Origin: Karalla daura | Taxonomy: Eukaryota; Chordata; Actinopteri; Chaetodontiformes; Leiognathidae | Assembly: GCA_029224185.1 (NCBI GenBank) | Contig: CM055193.1 | Location: 22,272,059 to 22,336,058, forward strand | Length of the DNA: 64,000 nucleotides | Direction of reading: 5' to 3' | Shown: positions 62,201 to 64,000 of the stretch, one piece after another | Layout of the letters: each line of letters opens with the position of its first letter | How positions within the stretch are numbered: the first letter of the stretch is position 1 | Notes under the pieces: model-generated | What the model saw: only the letters and a program-made list of their open reading frames with translations | Databases searched by the model: none | What the model was told of the DNA's origin: nothing | Translations under genes and position numbers: made by a program

Positions 62201-62527
62201 TCTGAACTGGTACAGACATTGTGGGACCTTAAATGGTTTGATTTCAGGGCTCAAGCGGAACCCTCTGCGTTGTGAAGGTGGACGCGCGACCGGTGGTGGT
62301 GCGGTACTTACAGCAGGGTCCCTTGCGCAGCACCTTGATGCGTCTCTGGGCCTGGCACTGGGCCTTCTCCAGCTCGCACTCGTTGGAGTAGGTGGAGGAG
62401 TCCGAGCCGCAGACGGGCGCCACCAGGGACGGGCACTCCGCCCTCTTGCACACGCACTCGGCCTTGGCAGGGTCGGCGGGGTCGCGCTCGCACACCGCTC
62501 CGAAGCCGCACAGCATCCCCCTGCAGC
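995..62527 (-). CDS. agrn: agrin, internal part of the gene (18 exons, partial at both ends)
   Basis: Agrin is a large secreted or membrane-anchored heparan sulfate proteoglycan of basement membranes. Its C-terminal LamG part activates LRP4/MuSK and clusters acetylcholine receptors at the neuromuscular junction; the N-terminal half seen here is an extended rod that carries the sugar chains. Joining the 18 exons listed separately gives 3,180 nt and about 1,060 codons without a stop. The order is FS1-FS8, laminin-EGF pair, FS9, Ser/Thr linker, start of SEA. This is the agrin order and no other FS-repeat protein (follistatin, SPARC, tomoregulin) has it. All junctions agree in phase. The first exon in the window begins with two bases of a split codon and the last ends with one base of a split codon, so the gene continues on both sides. 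The signal peptide/NtA or transmembrane start and the EGF/LamG C-terminus are outside, so secreted and membrane forms cannot be told apart. Confidence 0.97.
1110..3650 (-). other. agrn: agrn intron between the two SEA exons
   Basis: It holds the AG repeat at 1131-1159 and a C run near 2755-2765. The AT-rich stretch 2570-3080 contains the same 11-mer, CTTAATTAATC, at 2600-2610 and 2856-2866. No gene was seen. Confidence 0.8.
1131..1159. repeat. (AG)n microsatellite
   Basis: CU on the agrn transcript. It lies about 20 nt upstream of the acceptor of the second SEA exon. Confidence 0.97.
3651..3778 (-). CDS. agrn: agrn exon, first part of the SEA domain
   Basis: 128 nt, starts phase 1, ends phase 0. 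It encodes MRFSGFLHLDQVEGQEVF, then YTPEMEDPKSELFGETARS, ending IESA. The match to human SEA (VEGQELFYTPEM, DPKSELFGETARSIES) is nearly perfect. Donor GTGAGT from 3650; acceptor CTGCAG before 3778. The SEA domain continues in the next exon and then beyond the window. Confidence 0.97.
4207..4249. repeat. (CA)n microsatellite, slightly interrupted
   Basis: CA units with two GA interruptions, in the intron before the SEA exon. Confidence 0.97.
4429..4470. repeat. (TG)n/(CG)n microsatellite
   Basis: TG units passing into TGCG units; alternating purine-pyrimidine, Z-DNA-prone. Confidence 0.95.
4711..4782. repeat. C-rich low-complexity block
   Basis: Repeated C runs broken by single A or G bases; G-rich on the transcript strand. 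Confidence 0.95.
6090..6154. repeat. (GA)n/(GGGA)n microsatellite
   Basis: Pure purine on the plus strand, pyrimidine on the transcript; mid-intron. Confidence 0.96.
6985..7110 (-). CDS. agrn: agrn exon, linker and conserved GCCPDG segment before SEA
   Basis: 126 nt, phase 1-1. It encodes VHVATTASPTPEDQPSC, then YGCCPDGTTPASTPEGANCP. It aligns with the human segment around SCYNSALGCCSDGKTP, which ends just before the SEA domain. The residues before the first cysteine are EDQP, where mammals have the V-E-R/A neurotrypsin alpha site. Donor GTAAGT from 6984; acceptor CTCCAG before 7110. Confidence 0.95.
7972..8033. repeat. (CA)n microsatellite
   Basis: About 30 units with a few substitutions; gives false Val/Cys-rich open frames on the minus strand. 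Confidence 0.97.
8387..8408. repeat. (CA)n microsatellite
   Basis: About 11 units. Confidence 0.95.
8608..8628. repeat. (GGAT)n tetranucleotide repeat
   Basis: About five GGAT units. Such tracts often mark SINE tails in fish, but no SINE body was recognised beside it. Confidence 0.9.
9464..9877 (-). CDS. agrn: agrn exon, Ser/Thr/Pro-rich linker with acidic tail and SG cluster
   Basis: 414 nt, phase 1-1, the largest exon here. It is low in cysteine and rich in Thr, Pro, Ser and Ala (mucin-like, expected O-glycosylation). It then has a segment with GSGSGEPSGD followed by a run of six Glu and further GSG and ASG pairs. In agrin this place between FS9 and SEA carries the chondroitin sulfate type SG cluster. 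Sequence identity to human is low, as usual for this linker. The call rests on position, composition, the splice signals (acceptor CACCAG, donor GTAAAG) and phase continuity on both sides. Confidence 0.92.
10729..10768. repeat. (CA)n microsatellite
   Basis: About 19 units, followed at 10805-10837 by a GA-rich tract. Confidence 0.96.
11061..11120. repeat. (TG)30 microsatellite
   Basis: Sixty bases of uninterrupted TG, one of the longest perfect tracts here and probably polymorphic. Confidence 0.98.
11361..11430. repeat. (GA)n microsatellite, interrupted
   Basis: GA units with C and GG interruptions. Confidence 0.95.
12180..13450. promoter_or_regulatory. CpG-rich intronic block (candidate CpG island)
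   Basis: Between FS9 and the Ser/Thr linker the sequence is very GC-rich with many CpG dinucleotides, for example around 12365-12520 and 13150-13330, in contrast to the CpG-poor sequence at 9900-10560. Homeodomain-like TAATTAG and an E-box CAGATG lie together near 12858-12870. It could be an unmethylated intronic regulatory region or alternative promoter, or just local GC-rich sequence. No TATA box or first exon was recognised. Confidence 0.35.
13907..14012 (-). CDS. agrn: agrn exon, second half of FS9 (Kazal core)
   Basis: 106 nt, starts phase 0, ends phase 1. It encodes VCGSDGVTYADQCQLRTIAC and ends HLGQCT, closely like human FS9. Donor GTGAGC from 13906; acceptor GAGCAG before 14012. The intron between the two FS9 exons is only 122 nt, the shortest in the window. 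This is the last Kazal unit before the Ser/Thr-rich linker. Confidence 0.97.
14013..14134 (-). other. agrn: agrn short intron splitting FS9 (122 nt)
   Basis: Bounded by GTGGGT and GAGCAG. It is the only minimal-size intron in this part of the gene and holds nothing else. Confidence 0.93.
14135..14259 (-). CDS. agrn: agrn exon, first half of FS9
   Basis: 125 nt, starts phase 1, ends phase 0. It encodes PEAPTSCEELVCNFGASC, then IEVNGLAHCECPSPDC, and ends NKTK, a sequon directly before the exon border as in human (NATK). Donor GTGGGT from 14134; acceptor CCACAG before 14259. The phase-0 intron interrupts the domain at the same codon as in FS8. Confidence 0.96.
14260..15362 (-). other. agrn: agrn intron between laminin-EGF 2 and FS9
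   Basis: It contains C runs at about 14601-14610, 14761-14773 and 14828-14834. The T/G stretch at 14262-14281 forms the acceptor polypyrimidine tract of FS9. No gene was seen. Confidence 0.85.
15363..15506 (-). CDS. agrn: agrn exon, laminin-EGF-like domain 2
   Basis: 144 nt, phase 1-1. It encodes CNCDPNGSVRDDCEQMSGLC, then SCKTGVKGMKCNVCPDGSKMG, ending CDS. This is the second laminin-EGF repeat, directly before FS9. The junction restores Pro from C plus CG. The acceptor GGCAG is preceded eight bases upstream by a (CU)n microsatellite of about 57 nt, which supplies the polypyrimidine tract. Donor GTACCT from 15362 is only moderate. Confidence 0.97.
15516..15572. repeat. (GA)n microsatellite at the laminin-EGF 2 acceptor
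   Basis: About 28 units. On the transcript this is (CU)n ending about eight bases before the acceptor AG, so the repeat is the polypyrimidine tract. Confidence 0.97.
15696..15731. repeat. (GGA)n trinucleotide repeat
   Basis: About twelve GGA units in the same intron as the GA repeat. Confidence 0.96.
16707..16871 (-). CDS. agrn: agrn exon, laminin-EGF-like domain 1
   Basis: 165 nt, phase 1-1. It encodes TCQCNAYGSYKGTCD, then QCSCKPGVGGQKCDRCEPG, then FWNFRGIVTENMSGCT. This is the first laminin-type EGF repeat of agrin, with the characteristic CDRCEPGFWNF motif and an N-M-S sequon near its end. Donor GTAAGG from 16706; acceptor CCTCAG before 16871. Confidence 0.97.
16872..17411 (-). other. 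agrn: agrn intron within the laminin-EGF block (540 nt)
   Basis: It is unique sequence without notable repeats. An open frame runs across it on the plus strand but shows no protein-like pattern. Confidence 0.85.
17412..17525 (-). CDS. agrn: agrn exon, linker leading into laminin-EGF-like domain 1
   Basis: 114 nt, phase 1-1. It encodes a short Ala/Ser/Pro linker (ASATPEQEAPQ) and then HCSQSVYGCCQDNVTAALG, ending AGCP. The NVT sequon matches the NIT of human agrin at the same place. Donor GTAAGT from 17411. Two in-phase acceptors lie nine bases apart, CAG before 17525 and CAG before 17516. The second would remove three small residues. The intron just upstream is a long CU-rich repeat on the transcript strand. 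Confidence 0.94.
17526..19920 (-). other. agrn: agrn intron between FS8 and the laminin-EGF block
   Basis: It begins (transcript 3' end) with the GA/GGGA tract 17534-17640. From about 18100 to 19800 it is repeat-poor and moderately AT-rich, and nothing coding was recognised. Confidence 0.8.
17534..17640. repeat. (GA)n/(GGGA)n tract at a laminin-EGF acceptor
   Basis: About 105 bases of purine on the plus strand, a long CU-rich tract on the transcript, ending about eight bases before the acceptor at 17526-17527. Confidence 0.96.
19921..20026 (-). CDS. agrn: agrn exon, second half of FS8 (Kazal core)
   Basis: 106 nt, starts phase 0 and ends phase 1. It encodes VCGSDGKNYSNECELKK through NQGPCA, closing FS8. 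Together with the exon at 20.8 kb this gives the normal ten cysteines. The acceptor CCCCAG is strong, but the donor reads CAG/GTCGGT, a poor match to GTRAGT. No better GT is nearby in the correct phase. Confidence 0.94.
20027..20691 (-). other. agrn: agrn intron splitting FS8 (665 nt)
   Basis: Phase-0 intron between the SG-cluster exon and the Kazal-core exon. AT-rich at 20270-20540, with a T9/G10 run at 20655-20673 shortly after the donor. No other feature. Confidence 0.88.
20692..20834 (-). CDS. agrn: agrn exon, first half of FS8 with the SG (glycosaminoglycan) cluster
   Basis: 143 nt, starts phase 1 and ends phase 0. It reads CGSGGSGSGAESCEQDRC, then TWDEDAEEDRCICEFSC, and ends THNP just before the Kazal core. 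The three closely spaced Ser-Gly pairs correspond to the heparan sulfate attachment cluster between FS7 and FS8 of vertebrate agrin. Donor GTACGC from 20691 is not strong; acceptor TTGCAG before 20834. The open reading frame is clear only when read with phase-1 entry, because long shadow frames cover the same bases. Confidence 0.95.
20835..26139 (-). other. agrn: agrn intron between FS7 and FS8 (5.3 kb)
   Basis: It contains a SINE remnant (22870-23070), C/G runs near 22251-22262, 23236-23260 and 25748-25757, and an AGA repeat at 25195-25216. CpG-rich patches lie near 23280-23520 and 25860-26110. No coding exon was recognised. Confidence 0.8.
22870..23070 (+). mobile_element. degraded tRNA-derived SINE
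   Basis: A polymerase III B-box like GGTTCGATTCG lies at 22897-22907. It is followed by a GTGTGAGTG/TG stretch, the block CCTGTGATGGACTGGAGACC near 22968-22987 (typical of many teleost SINE bodies), and a tail with GTGGTTAAGACGATGGATGG. The order head, body, ATGG-type tail is that of a fish SINE. The A box is not clear, and CpG decay suggests an old copy. Confidence 0.75.
26140..26340 (-). CDS. agrn: agrn exon encoding follistatin-like domain FS7
   Basis: 201 nt, phase 1-1, ten cysteines. It starts TCGGTVCAWGARC, has the short CECPQC linker typical of FS7, Kazal core VCGSDGGTYLNEC, and ends KPGSCDE. Donor GTACGG from 26139 is weaker than most in the gene; acceptor GTGCAG before 26340. The residue created across the junction with FS6 is Lys where human has Glu. 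Confidence 0.97.
26341..26831 (-). other. agrn: agrn intron between FS6 and FS7 (491 nt)
   Basis: Its only marked feature is the CA repeat at 26777-26809, which is UG on the transcript and sits about 22 nt after the FS6 donor. Confidence 0.9.
26777..26809. repeat. (CA)n microsatellite after the FS6 donor
   Basis: About 16 units; UG on the transcript, starting about 22 nt into the intron. Confidence 0.97.
26832..27029 (-). CDS. agrn: agrn exon encoding follistatin-like domain FS6
   Basis: 198 nt, phase 1-1, ten cysteines. It begins DEACANCSFGAIC and carries Kazal core VCGSDGTTYDSEC, ending SQGEC. The domain lacks an insertion between the third and fourth cysteines, as in other agrins. Donor GTAAGT from 26831, acceptor CTCCCAG before 27029. 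A (UG)n repeat begins about 22 nt after the donor in a short 491-nt intron, which makes this donor a candidate for UG-binding splice regulators. Confidence 0.97.
27030..33279 (-). other. agrn: agrn intron between FS5 and FS6 (6.2 kb)
   Basis: It contains a TG repeat near 27081-27099 and another near 28827-28852, plus C or G runs near 30771-30783, 31073-31113, 32110-32122 and 33060-33070. Unique AT-rich stretches at 27220-27430, 28380-28520, 29040-29220 and 31330-31860 lack simple repeats. No gene was seen. Confidence 0.8.
33280..33501 (-). CDS. agrn: agrn exon encoding follistatin-like domain FS5
   Basis: 222 nt, phase 1-1, ten cysteines. It reads LAVPSPCLEKECDYGAVC, then CECPEACPQTSDPVCGSDG, and ends KHKGPCG. 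This is the agrin FS5 pattern, where the linker SPCL precedes the domain. Donor GTGAGT from 33279, acceptor CTCCAG before 33501. It is isolated by two long introns (7.9 kb before, 6.2 kb after). Confidence 0.97.
35370..35411. repeat. (TG)n microsatellite, interrupted once
   Basis: Two TG tracts separated by CCAGTC. Confidence 0.95.
39248..39272. repeat. (TG)n microsatellite
   Basis: About 12 units, followed 100 bases later by a short GCAC tetranucleotide tract. Confidence 0.95.
40416..40483. repeat. (GA)n microsatellite
   Basis: About 33 uninterrupted units in the FS4-FS5 intron. Confidence 0.98.
41300..41371. repeat. (GA)n microsatellite beyond the FS4 donor
   Basis: About 35 units; CU on the transcript, starting 40 nt after the FS4 donor. 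Confidence 0.98.
41411..41617 (-). CDS. agrn: agrn exon encoding follistatin-like domain FS4
   Basis: 207 nt, phase 1-1, ten cysteines, from DQCKEECQFNAVC to HPGPCG with Kazal core VCGRDGHTYTNDC. The domain matches agrin FS4. The donor is GTGAGT from 41410. The acceptor CTGCAG is preceded by about ten UG units in the transcript (CA repeat at 41631-41650), and a (CU)n tract starts about 40 nt beyond the donor. The exon is symmetric, so skipping it would keep the frame. Confidence 0.97.
41631..41650. repeat. (CA)n microsatellite at the FS4 acceptor
   Basis: About ten units; UG on the transcript, ending about 13 bases before the acceptor. Confidence 0.96.
42780..43290. promoter_or_regulatory. 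AT-rich, repeat-free intronic stretch (candidate conserved non-coding element)
   Basis: The stretch has homeodomain-type cores such as TTAATTACA and TTTGTAATTTGC, no simple repeats and no open frame, and lies between GC- and repeat-rich neighbours. That is the look of vertebrate conserved non-coding elements. No alignment is available, so this is inference only. Confidence 0.3.
43294..43336. repeat. G run, (TG)n, G run
   Basis: A TG tract flanked by G homopolymers. Confidence 0.94.
44440..44664 (-). CDS. agrn: agrn exon encoding degenerate follistatin-like domain FS3
   Basis: 225 nt, phase 1-1. It encodes DPCKDSENS onward with a Kazal core LCASDGQTYPSEC, ending HAGRCRRLG. Only six cysteines are present instead of ten. 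The region before the Kazal core lacks the usual cysteine pairs, and the helix cysteine after TYPSEC is missing. Human agrin FS3 is degenerate in the same way, so this is an old feature and not a local lesion. Donor GTAAGG from 44439; acceptor CCACAG before 44664. Confidence 0.95.
46321..46337. repeat. G homopolymer (about 17)
   Basis: Pure G run in the FS2-FS3 intron. Confidence 0.95.
46740..46760. repeat. G run just beyond the FS2 donor
   Basis: G run with one T; C on the transcript within the first 30 nt of the intron. Confidence 0.95.
46768..46992 (-). CDS. agrn: agrn exon encoding follistatin-like domain FS2
   Basis: 225 nt, phase 1-1, ten cysteines. It begins LKDPCSDVTCSYGSTC and contains VCGSDGKDYRNEC, matching agrin FS2. 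The donor is GTGAGC from 46767. The acceptor CAG is preceded in the transcript by about 31 consecutive C residues, the complement of the G run at 46997-47027, so the polypyrimidine tract is essentially pure C. The 15.3 kb intron before it is the longest in the window. Confidence 0.97.
46997..47027. repeat. G31 homopolymer at the FS2 acceptor
   Basis: Thirty-one consecutive G; the transcript has C31 ending two bases before the acceptor AG. Length may be unreliable in sequencing. Confidence 0.93.
47286..47313. repeat. (CCCT)n tetranucleotide repeat
   Basis: About six to seven CCCT/TCCC units. Confidence 0.92.
48851..48871. repeat. (CT)n microsatellite
   Basis: About ten units; one of the few CT (not GA) tracts on the plus strand. 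Confidence 0.93.
50319..50349. repeat. (GT)n microsatellite
   Basis: About 15 units; a second TG/TGCG tract follows at about 50428-50485. Confidence 0.95.
51571..51606. repeat. (CA)n microsatellite
   Basis: About 18 units. Confidence 0.96.
52789..52888. other. assembly gap (100 N)
   Basis: Exactly 100 N bases, the usual placeholder for a scaffold gap of unknown length. It lies in the FS1-FS2 intron, so no known agrin coding sequence is expected to be lost. Confidence 0.99.
54405..54500 (+). mobile_element. probable tRNA-related SINE fragment
   Basis: The segment reads CTAGTAACCCGAAGATCACA followed by GGTTCCAATCACC, which resembles the anticodon-arm to B-box part of tRNA-derived fish SINEs. 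It continues CACCTCCACAAGGTG and GGGTAACGGG, also common in such elements. The B box is mutated and no clear 3' tail was found. It is too short for a family assignment. Confidence 0.5.
54560..54583. repeat. perfect 11-bp inverted repeat with 2-base loop
   Basis: TCCTACAAACA, loop AC, TGTTTGTAGGA. It follows a short imperfect tandem array of GAAATCCATA-like units at about 54518-54560. It may be a cruciform-prone decayed element end. Confidence 0.85.
55693..55750. repeat. (TG)n microsatellite, long and perfect
   Basis: About 29 units. Confidence 0.97.
56213..56246. repeat. (CA)n microsatellite
   Basis: About 17 units; a TG tract lies 145 bases before it at about 56049-56070, so the two form a loose inverted pair. 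Confidence 0.95.
56842..56884. repeat. (GGGA)n tetranucleotide repeat
   Basis: GAGGGAGA passing into about seven GGGA units inside a 400-bp purine-rich region. Confidence 0.94.
62312..62527 (-). CDS. agrn: agrn exon encoding follistatin-like domain FS1
   Basis: 216 nt, phase 1 at both ends. It encodes a complete ten-cysteine follistatin-like domain starting CRGMLCGFGAVC, the hallmark start of vertebrate agrin FS1, with the Kazal core VCGSDSSTYSNEC and closing KGPC. The acceptor is CAG before 62527 and the donor is GTAAGT from 62311. A second CAG eight bases inside the exon was not used because it would delete the conserved first cysteine. FS1 follows the NtA domain or the alternative transmembrane N-terminus, neither of which is in the window. 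Confidence 0.97.
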
Positions 62528-63268
62528 CTGCGGGACGGGATGGGAGACGGCGCGTGGTCAGGTTACAGAGTGGGAGGCTCGCGCCGCCCGCAACAGTCAC
62601 ACCCCCGATCGTCACGCGCTAACTTGTTTTTCCCGGAGTAAAGCGCAAACAGGGTTTATCATTTAACACCAGCCAGGCACACCTGAACACACTCATTTCA
62701 ACAGGAAGGCGGCCCCTGGGCCTCCTTTTTTTTTGCGCGCACCTCTACCAGCCCCGGCAACACAAACGCATCGGGGATTAGATGCGATCCTGGCGCAAAG
62801 CAGCAAACAGATGCTCTCCACTCATTCGGGGAAAATCTGTCCAACCATCCGGAGCGGAGTGGTGCGCGTTGCCCGGAATGCCGACTCCATTTCAGACACC
62901 GGAAAAGCCTCAGTGTTAAGGAAAGTCAATGAAAGAGCTCCACCGCTCCAGTCTGGCTGCCCGGTTCGTTTTCATCCCCCGAAAGAGACCGCAGCCACCC
63001 AAAACACTTCGACGCTGCACAGAGTTCCATCTCGCTTTGTGCTGTGAGTACACAAACGTGAGCTTAGAGAGCGACAGAGCTGCGGCTGCAGCCCCTCACA
63101 GGCCCGTTTGCCGGCCTGAGAGTGGGAGGGGTGGGGGACAAAAAAAACCTCTCACAGGTAGACGACCTGTTCAGGAATCAATGGGCCAACCCACATAAAA
63201 GTCCACTCTGAAAAAAAGATACTATTGGTTGAGGGGGCAGGCAACCATGTTACACACTCACACACTTA

Positions 63269-63291
63269 AACACACACACACACACACACAC
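63269..63291. repeat. (CA)n microsatellite
   Basis: About 11 units, first of a cluster of CA/TG tracts at the right edge. Confidence 0.95.
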
Positions 63292-63410
63292 ATTGCTGTG
63301 TCTTATCGCTGGCTCCCAGGCCAGGACTGAACACAGGGTGGCAGTCCACTTGGACTCGCTGGCAGATGGCTTTAGAGTCACCTGATAGAAAGACAGGCAT
63401 AGATAGATAT

Positions 63411-63440
63411 GCACACACACACACACACACATACACACGC

Positions 63441-63491
<51 letters not shown>
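63411..63491. repeat. (CA)n microsatellite, long, interrupted
   Basis: About 40 units with few substitutions. A TG tract follows at 63590-63630, giving two repeats of opposite sense about 100 bases apart. Confidence 0.97.
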
Positions 63492-63494
<3 letters not shown>

Positions 63495-63581
63495 CCTTTG
63501 TGTGAGACATAGACAACTGGTCCAGCATCTGCCCATGGAATCTCATTCTGTCTCTCTCCTCACACTGATGCACAGTGTGCA

Positions 63582-63631
<50 letters not shown>

Positions 63632-64000
63632 GAGCGACAGGCGAGGAGCCTGTTTTTGACTTGCCCACTGTTCCCTGTGGGAGAGCGCCTGACAGCTACC
63701 TGAGTTCACTCTCTTTTGTACCAAGGGGGAAAAGAAGCAACTGTGTGTGTGTGTGCGTGTGTGTGTGACGCTCTCCATGGAGGCATCTGTATTCTGGACA
63801 GCATGTGTGTGTATCTGAAAGGTGTAGGCATTAGATGTCTCTCACGTACACACACACACACATGTGCAGCTGCCCTGTCATGACTGACCCACCGCTTTGC
63901 CATCGCTTCACACCACACACTGTGTGTGTGTGTGTGTATGCAAGTGTCAGTAGGTGGGTCCTAAATGAAGCCATGCGAGCAGTGACAAGTTGAAATTCAA

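Larger units (their letters stand above)
46993..62311 (-). other. agrn: agrn intron between FS1 and FS2 (15.3 kb, contains an assembly gap)
   Basis: The longest intron in the window. It holds the G31 run at the FS2 acceptor, CCCT, CT, TG, CA and GGGA repeats listed separately, the N gap, a SINE-like fragment near 54.4 kb and a perfect 11-bp inverted repeat at 54560-54583. The repeat-poor AT-rich stretch 47400-47720 looks like a possible conserved element. No coding exon was recognised, and phase continuity (T plus CT) needs none. Confidence 0.78.
62528..64000 (-). other. agrn: agrn intron upstream of FS1 (incomplete, right edge)
   Basis: No NtA exon, signal peptide or transmembrane start exon could be recognised on the minus strand. 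The stretch from 63265 to the end is dominated by CA and TG repeats. The first exons of agrn must lie beyond 64 kb. Confidence 0.75.

Noticed and set aside
62528..64000. Search for the NtA exons or the transmembrane start exon of agrin
   Set aside because: No frame on the minus strand shows NtA-like sequence or a hydrophobic segment followed by a phase-1 donor; only CA/TG repeats.

Overview
The window is vertebrate, almost certainly teleost fish, nuclear DNA carrying one gene: the middle part of agrin (agrn), read on the minus strand. Vertebrate origin follows from the domain order and the close match of each exon to vertebrate agrin as I know it. A fish source is inferred from the very dense CA/TG and GA microsatellites, two tRNA-derived fish-type SINE remnants and the intron sizes; the species cannot be named. 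A 100-base run of N at 52789-52888 marks a scaffold gap.

Eighteen coding exons were placed by protein similarity plus GT/AG splice sites. From 5' (high coordinates) to 3' (low): follistatin/Kazal domains FS1 (62.4 kb), FS2 (46.9), FS3 (44.55), FS4 (41.5), FS5 (33.4), FS6 (26.9), FS7 (26.2), FS8 (two exons, 20.8 and 20.0), the laminin-EGF block (17.5, 16.8, 15.4), FS9 (two exons, 14.2 and 14.0), the Ser/Thr-rich glycosaminoglycan-bearing linker (9.7, 7.0), and the first two SEA-domain exons (3.7, 1.05). Codon phases agree at every junction. The exons join into 3,180 nt, about 1,060 codons, with no stop or frameshift. The N-terminal NtA or transmembrane exons lie beyond 64 kb. The rest of SEA and the EGF/LamG region, with the neuromuscular y and z splice sites, lie before position 1.

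About 95% of the window is intron. It holds strand-biased microsatellites, several of which form or abut splice signals of agrin exons. It also holds G/C homopolymers, a CpG-rich intronic block at about 12.2-13.5 kb, and several AT-rich, repeat-free stretches that resemble conserved non-coding elements. I found no second protein gene, no functional tRNA or rRNA, no CRISPR array and no intact transposon. No previously undescribed system is visible. The points most worth checking are the apparent loss of the neurotrypsin alpha cleavage site, the changed SG clusters that would carry heparan/chondroitin sulfate, and microsatellites placed as splice-control elements beside in-frame skippable exons.
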